From the NCBI RefSeq assembly GCF_005503355.1, contig NZ_SCMK01000008.1, positions 62,001-126,000 of the forward strand: DNA of 64,000 nucleotides, in the 5' to 3' direction. The notes below the pieces were generated by a model. The model was not told where the DNA came from. It worked only from the letters and a program-made list of their open reading frames with translations, and searched no databases. Below, piece by piece: positions 26,869 to 36,394 of this stretch. The stretch is from Sphingomonas sp. 1F27F7B (GTDB lineage Bacteria > Pseudomonadota > Alphaproteobacteria > Sphingomonadales > Sphingomonadaceae). Within the stretch, counting starts at the first letter, position 1. Every line of letters begins with the position of its first letter. The translations under genes and the position numbers were made by a program.

Positions 26869-28466
26869 CAGGGGTTCTCCAGCCTCGCGACCGCATCGGC
26901 CACGCTATAATCGCTGCGTGCGACCAGCGCTCCCGCGCCGGCGGTGTCCAGCAGGTCACGCACCCGGTCATGCATTCGGGCATAGCGCAGGGCATAGCCC
27001 TTCGCTCCCATCGCCCGGTCGAAATCGAGCAGCGCGTCGAGCGCCGTGCTGTCGATGTCGATGCTCTCCTCCAGGCTGATCACCACGGCACGGGTTCCCC
27101 CCTCGGCCAGGGTTCGCCGCGCGATTTCCGCGAACATCCGCTCCGCATTGGCGAAGAACAGCGGCGCCGAGGGCCGCCAGATCGCGATCCCCGCGGGCAC
27201 CAGCGCATCCGGATGGCGATCGGCATCGACGAAATCGTGGCTGGAGCCCAGTCGGCCGAGCCGTGCCAGTCGGGCATTGCCGAAACGCTGCACGAGCGCC
27301 GCCAGCGAGAGCAGGATGGCGCACAGCATTCCGTCGAGCACGCCGAGCACCAGCACGCCCAATGCAGCGGCGAGCGCGATATACTGGTCGCGGTCCAGCG
27401 CCCAGAGCCGCCTGATCGGTCGCGGGTCAAGCGAATGGGTGAGCGCGGCGATCACCACTGCCGCCAGCACCGGCTGCGGTAGCAATGCGACCAGCGGCAT
27501 GGCGAACAGGACGAGCGCGCCGAGCGCCAGCGCCGCGACCGCCCCCGCCAGCCGGGACTGCGCCCCCGAGGCTTCGTTGGCCGCGCTGGCCGACAGGCCG
27601 GAGCCGACCGGCATGCCTTGAACCAGCGATGCAGCGAGATTGGCGAAGCCCAGCGCGCGCAGCTCGCGGCCGGGATCCAGCAGGTCGCCATGGCGGAGCG
27701 CCAGCGCGCGCATGGTTCCCCAGCTCTCGGCGAGCAGGATCAACGCGAGCGGCACCGCGAGCTGCGCCGTCTCCAGCAGCATCGCGGGCGCGAAGGCGGG
27801 CATTGCCGAGGTGCCGGGCATGAGCGCGATCCGGCCGACGATCGCGACGCCGTGCGCGCCAAGATCGAGCAGGCCCGAAGCGGCGACACCGGATATGAGC
27901 ACGATCAGCGCTCCCGGCACGCCGGGCCAGCGGCGCAGTGCCAGCAACGCGCCAAGCGCGACCAGGCCCACGGCGAGACTGAGCAGGTGCCATTGCGGCA
28001 AGGCACGGATCACTGCGAATCCGGTATGGAACAGGCTGCCGCCCGGTGCGGGAATGCCGACGAGCACGGGCAATTGCTTCACGCTGATCGTGATCGCCAG
28101 CCCGAAGGCGAAGCCGCGCAGCACCGGATGCGAGATGAAGCCGGTCAGCCCGCCCAGCCGGAAGACCCAGGCGAGCAGGAACAACAAGCCGGCGAGCGCC
28201 ACCGCCATCACCATGAACAGCATCTGCGTGCCCTCGCCCCCCGGCAGCGTCGCCAGCGACGCGGCGAGGATCGCGGCCGAGGACGAAGTCGCGGAGACGA
28301 CGGCGAAACGGCTGCGCCCGGTCAGCGCATAGGCGAGCGTGCCGGCGATCGCGGCAAGGATCGCATGCCCCGGCGCGACGCCCGCGATCGCGGCATAGGC
28401 CACGGCCTCCGGCAGCATCAGCCCGGAAACGGCAAGGCCCGCAACGATGTCGGCGCGAATCTTCAA
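26868..28466 (-). CDS. SulP-family anion transporter with STAS domain
   Basis: About 532 residues: 10-12 membrane helices (first 400 residues; GLAVSGLMLPEAVAYAAIAG, SVKQLPV, VGSGLSASAANEASGAQS) and a C-terminal STAS domain (about 430-525) with SLEESIDIDSTALDALLDF. It should carry sulfate, bicarbonate or a similar anion across the inner membrane. The frame is open up to ATG 28562, but the extra N-terminus contains repeat-like PSPRRRGEG; TTG at 28466 follows GGGAGG and gives MKIRADIVAG, the usual beginning, so it is preferred with moderate certainty. It is coupled to the ParB-like gene downstream. Confidence 0.88.
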   Translation of the reverse strand: MKIRADIVAGLAVSGLMLPEAVAYAAIAGVAPGHAILAAIAGTLAYALTGRSRFAVVSATSSSAAILAASLATLPGGEGTQMLFMVMAVALAGLLFLLAWVFRLGGLTGFISHPVLRGFAFGLAITISVKQLPVLVGIPAPGGSLFHTGFAVIRALPQWHLLSLAVGLVALGALLALRRWPGVPGALIVLISGVAASGLLDLGAHGVAIVGRIALMPGTSAMPAFAPAMLLETAQLAVPLALILLAESWGTMRALALRHGDLLDPGRELRALGFANLAASLVQGMPVGSGLSASAANEASGAQSRLAGAVAALALGALVLFAMPLVALLPQPVLAAVVIAALTHSLDPRPIRRLWALDRDQYIALAAALGVLVLGVLDGMLCAILLSLAALVQRFGNARLARLGRLGSSHDFVDADRHPDALVPAGIAIWRPSAPLFFANAERMFAEIARRTLAEGGTRAVVISLEESIDIDSTALDALLDFDRAMGAKGYALRYARMHDRVRDLLDTAGAGALVARSDYSVADAVARLENP

Positions 28467-28661
28467 TCCATGCCTCCCGGCCGGCAATGCTGCGCCGATC
28501 GGCGGCGGATGGGAAGATGCCACGCATCCCGCTCCCTCCCCCCGGCGCCGGGGCGAAGGCACGGCACCTGCCAGACCCCGGTCCGCCCAATCTGGAGAAC
28601 CCTCAGCGAGAGTGGATGTGGAGCGCGCCGGTTCATCTATCGGGAATATTTCATTGCATGC

Positions 28662-29090
28662 TCATCTGAACATGAATCCGTCGATGTTCGACTTGGACAA
28701 GCCGGAATAGCTCGCCAGCGCTCCCTTGCCGAAACGCGCCATGCCGCCACTGTAGTTGATCTCTCCCGAAACCTGCTTCTCGGCGACCCAGTACAGCATC
28801 GTGATGCCTCCGCCCCGCGGGCATCGGGCCGTAAGCCGATAGACGGCCCGCCGGCTCGCCAGATCCTGACGAAGCTGGCGCGTCGTCGCCAGGGACAGGG
28901 ATCGTCCGTTCAACTTCAGCTGCACCGGCCGATCAAGCGGCGCCGCGGCGCCATAGCCGGATATCCGAAGGAGATCCTTGCCGCAGCGAAATTCCACGCC
29001 TTGCTCCCAACTCTCAGGCTGGGTCGGCTCGTGGGACACGACCGACTGGCCGAATATTCCGATGGCTCCGAGCAATAATTCCGTCATCAT
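28662..29090 (-). CDS. Small secreted protein, C-x24-NG-x16-SR-x9-C family
   Basis: A 142-residue protein with a short hydrophobic N-terminus (about 4-18) that may be a signal peptide. The mature part has FRCGKDLLRISG, LKLNGRSL, DLASRRAVYRLTARC and a C-terminal Gly/Ser-rich tail. No known domain is recognised. The spacing C - 24 - NG - 16 - SR - 9 - C closely matches two proteins at 51666-52079 and 52340-52720. Base composition is lower in GC than its neighbours, with GTTAAC near the start, consistent with acquisition. Confidence 0.6.
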   Translation of the reverse strand: MMTELLLGAIGIFGQSVVSHEPTQPESWEQGVEFRCGKDLLRISGYGAAAPLDRPVQLKLNGRSLSLATTRQLRQDLASRRAVYRLTARCPRGGGITMLYWVAEKQVSGEINYSGGMARFGKGALASYSGLSKSNIDGFMFR

Positions 29091-29460
29091 TTTAGTTAAC
29101 TCGCCGCAGGAAGCTGGAAGACATCATGACATTACGGCCGCGGGCGTCGCATAGTCCAGTATCCGGGTCCCCTTTGGCGTAATATGGGCGAGGATATTTG
29201 AATCGACGACGATGCCGCGGACAGGCCGCCCGGCAGAGGGATCGACATTCCGGTCGACGACTTGATCACGGACCGCCCGATCGCCGGAACCATTGCGGCC
29301 CATCCCCGCCGGCAACCGGCAGCACCCGGCCGATCCGGGGATTGTGGACGCCCCGGATTGCCGCCCAGGCAGGAACACCGGATAGCCCATCCGGAAAATC
29401 GAAGTCGATGGCCTGGCCGGAGCCGGCGCGGGATTCGCCGCGGAAGGGCCCGAATGCGCC
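29091..29460. other. Gap of 370 bases, possible gene remnant
   Basis: No intact gene is seen here. On the minus strand, after the regA stop, one frame reads IDFDFPDGLSGVPAWAAIRG and then stops, while another reads GIVVDSNILAHITPKGTRIL near 29140-29220. These coding-like pieces in different frames suggest a decayed gene or chance open sequence. There is no ribosome site or domain I recognise. Confidence 0.25.
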
Positions 29461-29994
29461 CTAGCGCAACTGCCGCTTCTCCAGCTTCCGCGCCAGCGTC
29501 CGCCGGTGCATGCCCAGCCGCCGCGCAGTCTCGGAGATGTTGAAGTCGGTCTCCACCAGCGTCTGGTGGATATGCTCCCACTCCACCGTCTTGATCGACG
29601 ACGGCCGGCTGGCAAGCGGCGCGTCCGGGTCGCCTTCCTCGCGCCCGAACGCGGCTTCGATGTCGTCGGTATTGGAAGGCTTGGCGAGATAATAGGAGGC
29701 GCCGAGCTTGATCGCTTCCACTGCGGTGGCGATGCTGGCGAAGCCGGTGAGCACGACGATCTTCATCGCCCCGTCGGCCGCGCGCAACGTCTGCACGCAC
29801 GCCAGCCCGGAAGCGCCGCCGAGCTTCAGGTCGACCACCGCATAGGCCGGGTGGAAGTCCGCGAGCAGCGCGGTCAGCGCCTCATGGCTCGCGGCCACTT
29901 CCACCGCATAGCCGCGCCGCTCGAACGAGCGCCGGAGCGTCCGGGCGAAGGACTCGTCGTCCTCGACGATCAGCAGCTTGCGCGGGCCGGTCAT
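29461..29994 (-). CDS. regA: RegA/ActR/PrrA-type response regulator
   Basis: The 177-residue regulator has a receiver domain with Asp55 in YAVVDLKLGGASG and Lys in YYLAKPSNTDDIEAAF, then the Fis-type helix-turn-helix NISETARRLGMHRRTLARKL that marks the RegA/ActR/PrrA group. These regulators control respiration, terminal oxidases and other redox processes in alphaproteobacteria. It overlaps regB by four bases (ATGA) and closes the cyoABCD-surf1-regBA run, so it may control its own operon. Confidence 0.93.
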   Translation of the reverse strand: MTGPRKLLIVEDDESFARTLRRSFERRGYAVEVAASHEALTALLADFHPAYAVVDLKLGGASGLACVQTLRAADGAMKIVVLTGFASIATAVEAIKLGASYYLAKPSNTDDIEAAFGREEGDPDAPLASRPSSIKTVEWEHIHQTLVETDFNISETARRLGMHRRTLARKLEKRQLR

Positions 29995-31283
29995 GCCTGT
30001 TCCTCCCCGCCGCGGGCGATGGCGTCAAGCGGCAGGCGGATGCGGACCAGCGCGCCGCCCTGGGGCCGGTTCTCGGCGCTCGCCGCGCCGCCCAGCTTGC
30101 GCAGCACGTTGACGAGCAGGAACAGCCCCAGCCCGCCGCCCGGCTTGCCCTTGCTCGAGCGATAGGGCTGGCCGAAGCCGGCGAGCATCTCCGGCGCGAA
30201 GCCGGGGCCGCGATCGGATATCTCGATCACCAGTTCGTCCCGGTCGCGCGACGCGGCGATGCCGATCCAGTCGGGCGAGACCTCGGCGGCATTGTCGATC
30301 ACGTTGCTCAGCACCTGGCGCAGCGCGGTATCGGAGACGATCGCCAGATCGGGCCCGAACCGGTCGGCATATTCCAGCGTGCCGGTGAGCCGGCTGTCGC
30401 GCCAGTCGGCGACCAGGTCGTCGAGGAAATGCCGGACCGTGGTGAATTCCGAGGCAATGCCGCGCGCCTCGCCGGCGGAGAGCAGGATGCCGCTGACGAT
30501 CGTCTTGCAGCGCGCCACTTCGGCCTGCATGTCGGCGATGTCCTGCGCCAGATCCCTGTCGGCGGCGATGCGCGGCATGCGCTGCCAGTCGCCCAGGATC
30601 ACCGACAGCGAGGAGAGCGGCGTGCCAAGCTCGTGCGCCGCGCCGCTGGCGAGCAGGCCCATGCGGACGATATGGTCCTCCTCCGCCGCGCGCTGGCGGA
30701 TCGCGGCACGCTCGGCATCGCCTTCGCGCAGGTTGCGGGCAATGCGGGTGATGAGGAGGACGAGCAGCACCGCGATCAGCGCGAAGCAGATCAGGCTGCC
30801 CGCGAGATAGAGGCGGAACGGATCATTGACGCCCGTTGGCAGATCGAGCGGCACCGGGCTGATCGCGACGGCGAAGAGCGCCAGGCTGGCCGCGCCGACG
30901 ATCATCCAGCTCGATCCCGGCTGGAGCAGCATCGCGCCGGTGACGACCTGGAGCAGGAAGAGCGAGGCGAAGGGATTGGCGAGGCCGCCGGTGAAGTGCA
31001 GCTGCCATGCGAGCGCGGCGACGTCCGCCAGCATCGCCACGGTCAGCTCCCAATTGGTGATCGCGGCGCGGCGATCGAGAAGCGGATAGGTGGCAAGGTT
31101 GATGCCCGCGAGGATCAGCGGCGCAACGAACAGCGGCACCAGCGGCAAGTGCACGCCCATCACGAAATGGACGAAGCCGATCGTACCCAGCTGGCCGCCC
31201 ACTGCGATCCAGCGCAGCTGGACGAGCAGCCACATGTTGCGGCGGCCGGGATCGGTGTCCTCCAGCCCCCCGGCGGAGATCAT
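29991..31283 (-). CDS. regB: RegB/ActS/PrrB-type redox sensor kinase
   Basis: About 430 residues with six membrane helices in the first 180 residues, including the quinone-sensing motif GGLANPF at 99-105. The H-box GAAHELGTPLSSL has the phospho-acceptor His at about 217, followed by an HATPase domain (DNAAEV, DRGPGF, GGGLGLFL). The RegB family senses the oxidation state of the quinone pool. The redox Cys found in the linker of Rhodobacter RegB is not seen here, so signalling may rely on quinone binding. ATG at 31283 overlaps the surf1 stop (ATGA). Confidence 0.92.
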   Translation of the reverse strand: MISAGGLEDTDPGRRNMWLLVQLRWIAVGGQLGTIGFVHFVMGVHLPLVPLFVAPLILAGINLATYPLLDRRAAITNWELTVAMLADVAALAWQLHFTGGLANPFASLFLLQVVTGAMLLQPGSSWMIVGAASLALFAVAISPVPLDLPTGVNDPFRLYLAGSLICFALIAVLLVLLITRIARNLREGDAERAAIRQRAAEEDHIVRMGLLASGAAHELGTPLSSLSVILGDWQRMPRIAADRDLAQDIADMQAEVARCKTIVSGILLSAGEARGIASEFTTVRHFLDDLVADWRDSRLTGTLEYADRFGPDLAIVSDTALRQVLSNVIDNAAEVSPDWIGIAASRDRDELVIEISDRGPGFAPEMLAGFGQPYRSSKGKPGGGLGLFLLVNVLRKLGGAASAENRPQGGALVRIRLPLDAIARGGEEQA

Positions 31284-31990
31284 GCCACGGCTCCGTGCCG
31301 GCGGGCGACGAGCCATGCCGCCCACAGCGCCATCGCGGCGAGACCGAACCAGGTCAGCGCATAGACGAGATGATTGTCGGCGAAGCGCACCACCGTCAGC
31401 CCGCCCACCGGATAGCCGCCGGGATTGGGCGCGGCATCCGCATCGATGAAATAGGGGGCGACCCGGTCGAGACCATGGGCAGCCGCGATAGCCGCCACGT
31501 CGCGCGAATACCAGCGATTGCCCCCGGGGTCGTTGGCGCGGAGGAACCCGCCGCCCGGCTCGGTGACGCGCAGCAGCCCGGTGACGCTCGCCTGTGCGGG
31601 CCCGGCGGGGATGCGCGGGCGCATGTCGTCGGGGATGAAGCCGCGATTGACCAGGACGGTGAAGGACGGCCCGGCGAGCGGCGTCATCACCCAATAGCCG
31701 GAGCCCCGCTCGGTGACGGCCTTTACCAGAGTGGTGCGGTCATTCTCGAACCGGCCGGAGAAGCGGACGCGGCGATAGGCGTCCTTGCCGGCAGTGATCC
31801 CGCCCCACGCCGCCGGCCCCGGAGCAGGCACCGGCGCGGCATGGATGCGGACATCCACCGCCGCGACGAGTTCGTGCTTCCAGGCCCGCCGCTCGAGCTG
31901 CCAGATGCCGAGCCCCGCCAGCACCGCCGCGCAGAAGAGCGCCGCCACCGCGACGCCCCACCGTGCGCGGGGCCGGCGGGCTTTCGTCAC
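31280..31990 (-). CDS. SURF1-family oxidase assembly protein
   Basis: A 236-residue SURF1 protein with an N-terminal helix (about 12-30, ending GIWQLERRAWK, the family hallmark GxWQxxR), a periplasmic domain with VNRGFIP and RPRIP, and a C-terminal helix NHLVYALTWFGLAAMALWAAW. SURF1 helps insert heme into subunit I of heme-copper oxidases. GTG at 31990 overlaps the cyoD stop (GTGA) and gives [12 protein letters not shown]. It lies between the oxidase genes and regB. Confidence 0.9.
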   Translation of the reverse strand: MTKARRPRARWGVAVAALFCAAVLAGLGIWQLERRAWKHELVAAVDVRIHAAPVPAPGPAAWGGITAGKDAYRRVRFSGRFENDRTTLVKAVTERGSGYWVMTPLAGPSFTVLVNRGFIPDDMRPRIPAGPAQASVTGLLRVTEPGGGFLRANDPGGNRWYSRDVAAIAAAHGLDRVAPYFIDADAAPNPGGYPVGGLTVVRFADNHLVYALTWFGLAAMALWAAWLVARRHGAVA

Positions 31991-32403
31991 GGAAGCTGGC
32001 TCGGGTCGTGCAGCGGCATCATGTTGGCGTTGAGATGGTACATCACCCACAGCGAGCCCGAGAGCATGATCACCACGACGATGATCGTGAACAGCAGCGC
32101 GGTCATCGTCCAGCCGCCCTCGGCCTTGGGCTTGAGGTGAAGGAAATAGACCATGTGGACCAGGATCTGGACCACGGCAAACGCCATGATCGCGGCGGCG
32201 GTAACGCCGTTCGAGAACGGGCGCTCCATCACCAGGTAGAAGGGGATCGCGGTGAGGATCACCGACAGCACGAAGCCGATGACATAGTCGCGCATCGAGC
32301 CGTGCGGGATCTCGACGCCGTGCCCATGATCGCCGTGCCCATGATCGCCGTGCCCATGATCTCCATGAGCGTGCGCGCCGTGCGCGTGCGGATCGTGGCT
32401 CAT
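31987..32403 (-). CDS. cyoD: Cytochrome bo3-type quinol oxidase subunit IV, His-rich N-terminus
   Basis: The 138-residue subunit has three membrane helices (about 39-60, 67-90 and 102-123) as in E. coli CyoD, with the motif [20 protein letters not shown]. The N-terminal 28 residues are unusual: repeated HGDHG units, about 11 His in all, made by three 15-bp DNA repeats. They may bind copper or zinc, or be neutral. ATG at 32403 overlaps the cyoC stop (ATGA). Confidence 0.92.
   Translation of the reverse strand: MSHDPHAHGAHAHGDHGHGDHGHGDHGHGVEIPHGSMRDYVIGFVLSVILTAIPFYLVMERPFSNGVTAAAIMAFAVVQILVHMVYFLHLKPKAEGGWTMTALLFTIIVVVIMLSGSLWVMYHLNANMMPLHDPSQLP
32318..32362 (-). repeat. Three tandem 15-bp repeats encoding HGDHG units in CyoD
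   Basis: The unit CCGTGCCCATGATCG (plus strand) occurs three times in a row, the last ending in T. Each unit encodes five residues, so copy-number change would alter the His-rich N-terminus without breaking the frame. Confidence 0.85.
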
Positions 32404-33029
32404 CGCAGCATTCCCATCAGATAGACAAAGGTGAAGACGCCGATCCAGATGACGTCGAGGAAGTGCCAGAACAGGCTCAGACAGGCCAGCCGGCGCTGGT
32501 TCGCGGCGGTCAGGCCGAAGCGGCTCACCTGCACCATCAGCGTGACCAGCCAGATCGAGCCGAAGGTGACGTGCAGGCCGTGCGTACCAACCAGGGTGAA
32601 GAAGGACGACAGGAACGCGCTGCGCCACGGGCCGGCGCCCTCATGGATCAGCTCGCTGAACTCGTAGAGCTCGATGCCCAGGAAGCACGCGCCGAACACC
32701 AGGGTTACCGCCAGCCAGATCAGCACCTGGTTCTTGTTGCCCCGCGCCATGCCGAGCATCGCGAAGCCATAGGTGATCGACGAGAACAGCAGCATCGCCG
32801 TGTTCACAGCGACCAGCGGCAGGTCGAACAGCTCCTTCGGGCCGGGGCCGGCCGCGAAATTGCCGCCGAGCACTGCGTAGCAGGCGAACAGGATCGCGAA
32901 GATGAGGCAGTCGCTCATCAGGTAGATCCAGAAGCCCAGCATGGTGCTGTAGCCTTCCGGGTGCGGATGCTCGTCGAAATCGTAGAAGCGGACCGGTTCG
33001 TCCGCGGCTTGCAGCGTGGTGGTGCTCAT
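32400..33029 (-). CDS. cyoC: Cytochrome bo3-type quinol oxidase subunit III
   Basis: A 209-residue subunit III with five membrane helices; [20 protein letters not shown] and [18 protein letters not shown] are typical of CyoC/COX3. It starts with ATG three bases after cyoB and overlaps cyoD. It is part of the membrane quinol oxidase complex. Confidence 0.95.
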   Translation of the reverse strand: MSTTTLQAADEPVRFYDFDEHPHPEGYSTMLGFWIYLMSDCLIFAILFACYAVLGGNFAAGPGPKELFDLPLVAVNTAMLLFSSITYGFAMLGMARGNKNQVLIWLAVTLVFGACFLGIELYEFSELIHEGAGPWRSAFLSSFFTLVGTHGLHVTFGSIWLVTLMVQVSRFGLTAANQRRLACLSLFWHFLDVIWIGVFTFVYLMGMLR

Positions 33030-33032
33030 CGG

Positions 33033-35036
33033 TCAGGCTCCGGCGGCGAGCAGGCGCGTGCGCGCCGCCTCGGTCTCGGTAACGGTTTCGGCGGGGATGT
33101 CGAAATCGCGCTTGTAGTTGAAGGTGTGGACGATCGTCGACGCGATCAGCGCCACGAAGCCCAGGCCGACCAGCCACCAGATATGCCAGATCAGCGCGAA
33201 GCCGATCAGGGTGCTGATGCCGGCCAGGATCACGCCCGCGCCGGTGTTGCTCGGCATGTGGATGTCCTTGAAGCCGGCAAGCGGACGCTCGCAGCCGCGC
33301 GACTTCATGTCGTACCAGGCGTCGAGATCGTGGATCACCGGCGTGAAGGCGAAATTATAGTCCGGCGGCGGCGAGCTGGTCGCCCATTCCAGGGTGCGGC
33401 CGTTCCAGGGATCGCCGGTGGTGTCCTTCAGCGCCTCGCGCTTCCAGATGCTGACCGCGAACTGGACCAGCATCGCGCCGATGCCGGCGGCGATCATCAC
33501 CGCGCCGAACGCGGCGATGACGAAGAGGAACTGGATGCCGGGATCGTCGAACACGCGCATGCGCCGCGTCACGCCCATCAGGCCCAGGATGTAGAGCGGC
33601 ATGAACGCCACCCAGAAGCCGGGGACCCAGCACCAGAAGCTCACCTTGCCCCAGAACTCGTTGAGCTTGAAGCCGAACGCCTTGGGCCACCAATAGTTGA
33701 TCGCGGCGAACACGCCGAACACCACGCCGCCGATGATCACGTTGTGGAAATGCGCGATCAGGAACAGCGAGTTGTGCAGCACGAAATCGGCCGGCGGCAC
33801 CGCGAGCATCACGCCGGTCATGCCGCCGATCACGAAGGTCAGCATGAAGGCGATCGTCCACATCATCGGCAGCTCGAAGCGGATGCGGCCGCGATACATG
33901 GTGAACAGCCAGTTGAAGATCTTAGCGCCCGTCGGGATCGAGATCACCATCGTCGTGATGCCGAAGAAGCTGTTGACGCTGGCGCCCGAGCCCATGGTGA
34001 AGAAATGGTGCAGCCAGACGAGGTACGACAGGATCGTGATGACGATCGTGGCGTAGACCATCGACGAATAGCCGAACAGCTTCTTGCCCGAGAAGGTCGA
34101 GGTGACTTCCGAGAACACGCCGAACAGCGGCAGGATCAGGATATAGACTTCCGGGTGGCCCCAGATCCAGATCAGGTTCACGTACATCATGGCGCTGCCG
34201 CCAAAGTCGTTCGTGAAGAAGTTGGTGCCGACGTACCGATCGAGCCCGAGCAGCGCGAGCACCGCGGTCAGCACCGGGAAGGAGGCGACGATCAGCACGT
34301 TGGTGCAGAGCGACGTCCAGGTGAAGACCGGCATCTTCATCAGCGACATGCCGGGCGCGCGCAGCTTGAGGATCGTGACGATCAGGTTGATGCCCGACAA
34401 TGTCGTGCCCACGCCCGCCACCTGCAGGGCCCATAGATAATAGTCGACGCCGACGCCGGGGCTGTACGCCAGGCCCGAGAGCGGCGGATAGGCCAGCCAG
34501 CCGGTCTGGGCGAACTCGCCGACGAACAGCGACGCCATCACCAGCACCGCGCCGCCGGTGGTCATCCAGAAGCTGAAATTGTTCAGGAACGGGAACGACA
34601 CGTCGCGCGCGCCGATCTGCAGCGGCACGATATAGTTCATCAGGCCCGTGACGAATGGCATCGCCACGAAGAAGATCATGATCACGCCGTGCGCAGTGAA
34701 CACCTGGTCATAGTGATGGGCGTTCAGATAGCCCTCGGACCCATTGAACGCGAGCGCCTGCTGGAGGCGCATCATCAGCGCATCGGCAAAGCCGCGCAGG
34801 AACATCACCAGGCCCAGGATCATGTACATGATCCCGATCTTCTTGTGATCGACGGTGGTGAACCACTCCTTCCAGAGATAGCTCCAGAGCTTGAAGTAGG
34901 TGAGCGCGCCGACGAGCGCGATGCCGCCGAGCGCGACGACCGCGAAGGTCGCCACGACGATCGGCTCGTGCAGCGGCAACGCGTCGAGCGAGAGCTTGCC
35001 CAGGATCGGGCTCACGGGTGCGGGTTGCGGGATCAT
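33033..35036 (-). CDS. cyoB: Cytochrome bo3-type quinol oxidase subunit I
   Basis: The 667-residue subunit I has the heme-copper oxidase core: [20 protein letters not shown] with a heme-ligand His, [15 protein letters not shown] (Cu_B His and cross-linked Tyr), [13 protein letters not shown] (two Cu_B His) and [13 protein letters not shown] (heme ligands). It reduces oxygen to water and pumps protons using electrons from quinol. The length matches E. coli CyoB. It lies 14 bases after cyoA. Confidence 0.97.
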   Translation of the reverse strand: MIPQPAPVSPILGKLSLDALPLHEPIVVATFAVVALGGIALVGALTYFKLWSYLWKEWFTTVDHKKIGIMYMILGLVMFLRGFADALMMRLQQALAFNGSEGYLNAHHYDQVFTAHGVIMIFFVAMPFVTGLMNYIVPLQIGARDVSFPFLNNFSFWMTTGGAVLVMASLFVGEFAQTGWLAYPPLSGLAYSPGVGVDYYLWALQVAGVGTTLSGINLIVTILKLRAPGMSLMKMPVFTWTSLCTNVLIVASFPVLTAVLALLGLDRYVGTNFFTNDFGGSAMMYVNLIWIWGHPEVYILILPLFGVFSEVTSTFSGKKLFGYSSMVYATIVITILSYLVWLHHFFTMGSGASVNSFFGITTMVISIPTGAKIFNWLFTMYRGRIRFELPMMWTIAFMLTFVIGGMTGVMLAVPPADFVLHNSLFLIAHFHNVIIGGVVFGVFAAINYWWPKAFGFKLNEFWGKVSFWCWVPGFWVAFMPLYILGLMGVTRRMRVFDDPGIQFLFVIAAFGAVMIAAGIGAMLVQFAVSIWKREALKDTTGDPWNGRTLEWATSSPPPDYNFAFTPVIHDLDAWYDMKSRGCERPLAGFKDIHMPSNTGAGVILAGISTLIGFALIWHIWWLVGLGFVALIASTIVHTFNYKRDFDIPAETVTETEAARTRLLAAGA

Positions 35037-35050
35037 ATCTCGATTCGCGA

Positions 35051-36229
35051 TCAGGAAAGAGGACGCGGCCGGGTTTCGGACGCAACGCTGGGGGCAATCG
35101 GAGTAGGCTCGGCCGAGGGCTGCTTCATGCCCGCGCCAGTCAGCGGCTTGGGATTGCCGGGCTTCGGCGCGGCGCGGACGGCAATGTCCTGCTTGTCGGC
35201 GCAGATCTCGCCGACGAAGCTCTTGCCGCCATGCGCATGGGTGCCGCGGCCGCCGAACTTGTCATAGGCGAGCTGGCGGACATTGTAGAGCCCGGCCTTG
35301 CCCATGCCGCCCTTGGCGTCGAGCGACATCATCTGGTGCATGCACATCTTGCCCGGCTCGACGCACATGTTGGTCACCATGTCGAACAGCCCGGTCTCGA
35401 CGCCGGCGAAGCGGCGGACCGGCTCCTTCTCGCTGGGACGCTCGAGCTTCAGATATTCGGCGCGGTCGAGCGTGGCGCCGGCCTTCTTCGCCTCGGCGAC
35501 CCAGGCGTCGAAGCCGGCCTGGTCGGTGCTGTGCGCCTTGAAGCGCATCGAGGAGAAGCCATGGCCGCTGTAATTGGCCGAAAAGCCCTGGAACGCGCCC
35601 GTCTTGTCGAACACGGCGTTGAGCGGCGTCTCCATGCCCGGCATCGCATAGATCTGGCCGGCGAGCGCGGGGATGTAGAAGGAGTTCATCACCGACGAGG
35701 CCGAAATCCGGAAGCGGATCGGGCGGCCGACCGGGGCAGCCATCTCGTTCACCGTGGCGATGCCCTGCTCGGGATAGATGAAGAGCCATTTCCAGTCGAG
35801 CGCGACCACCTGCACCTCGAGCGGCTTGACGTCCGCCGCCACCGGCTTGCCCGGCGCGGTGCGCGAAAGCGGGCGATAGGGATCGAGCAAGTGGGTGCTC
35901 ACCCAGGTGATCGCGCCCAGGCAGATGATGATCAGCAGCGGCGCCGACCAGATCACCAGCTCGAGGCTGGTCGAGTGATCCCAGTCCGGCGCATAGGTCG
36001 CTTCCTTGTTCGAAGCGCGGTAGCGCCAGGCGAACAGCACGACCAGCGCCATCACCGGCACGATGATCAGCAGCATCAGCAACGTCGAGACGATCACCAG
36101 GTCGCCCTGTTGGCGGGCGACGTCACCGGCGGGGTTGAGCACGACCATGTCGCATCCGCACAACAGCGCGAATGCCGGCAGGATCAGCAGCGCACGGAGG
36201 CGTGCGGAGAGCGGACGGGGGCTAGGCAT
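35051..36229 (-). CDS. cyoA: Cytochrome bo3-type quinol oxidase subunit II (lipoprotein)
   Basis: The 392-residue subunit II has a lipobox LLCGC (Cys about 26), two membrane helices (about 45-70 and 88-112) and a periplasmic cupredoxin domain. The Cu_A ligands are missing: the place where cytochrome c oxidases have two Cys reads [17 protein letters not shown], as in quinol oxidases. The C-terminal extension (about 285-392) has four Cys and is longer than in E. coli. It is the first gene of the cyoABCD-surf1-regBA operon. Confidence 0.94.
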   Translation of the reverse strand: MPSPRPLSARLRALLILPAFALLCGCDMVVLNPAGDVARQQGDLVIVSTLLMLLIIVPVMALVVLFAWRYRASNKEATYAPDWDHSTSLELVIWSAPLLIIICLGAITWVSTHLLDPYRPLSRTAPGKPVAADVKPLEVQVVALDWKWLFIYPEQGIATVNEMAAPVGRPIRFRISASSVMNSFYIPALAGQIYAMPGMETPLNAVFDKTGAFQGFSANYSGHGFSSMRFKAHSTDQAGFDAWVAEAKKAGATLDRAEYLKLERPSEKEPVRRFAGVETGLFDMVTNMCVEPGKMCMHQMMSLDAKGGMGKAGLYNVRQLAYDKFGGRGTHAHGGKSFVGEICADKQDIAVRAAPKPGNPKPLTGAGMKQPSAEPTPIAPSVASETRPRPLS

Positions 36230-36266
36230 GGCGGGCGCCTAGGCTGCTCATGTTGCACCGCACATA

Positions 36267-36279
36267 GGACATTTTGTCC
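36267..36279. promoter_or_regulatory. Palindrome in the cyoA / MHS transporter intergenic region
   Basis: GGACATTTTGTCC is a perfect inverted repeat with 5-base arms and a 3-base centre, 38 bases before the cyoA start. On the cyo strand it follows TTGGACA-like sequence that could be a -35 region. It is a candidate repressor or activator site; a related sequence lies at 3683-3696. Confidence 0.35.
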
Positions 36280-36394
36280 AATCCCTGCGTTGTCTGCTAT
36301 GGCGCAAGAGCGCCGCGCCGGGGGCACTCTAGCCTCCTCCACGGCGTTATGAAACGCGCTCGCGCGGCGCGTGTTGCAGGAAAGTTCGAACTCG

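Noticed and set aside
28467..28562. ATG start at 28562 for the SulP transporter
   Set aside because: The added N-terminus contains the repeat-like PSPRRRGEG stretch, whereas TTG at 28466 has a ribosome site and begins at the conserved domain. Left open as an alternative.
29124..29800. Minus-strand frames overlapping the regA region
   Set aside because: They cross the RegA coding sequence in other frames; only the RegA frame has the receiver and Fis-type motifs.
32318..32362. Regular short repeats that could suggest a CRISPR array
   Set aside because: Only three 15-bp units, directly adjacent without spacers, and inside the cyoD reading frame.
33033..36229. Cytochrome c (aa3-type) oxidase
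   Set aside because: Subunit II lacks the Cu_A Cys/His ligands and is a CyoA-type lipoprotein, and the gene order is cyoABCD; it is a quinol oxidase.
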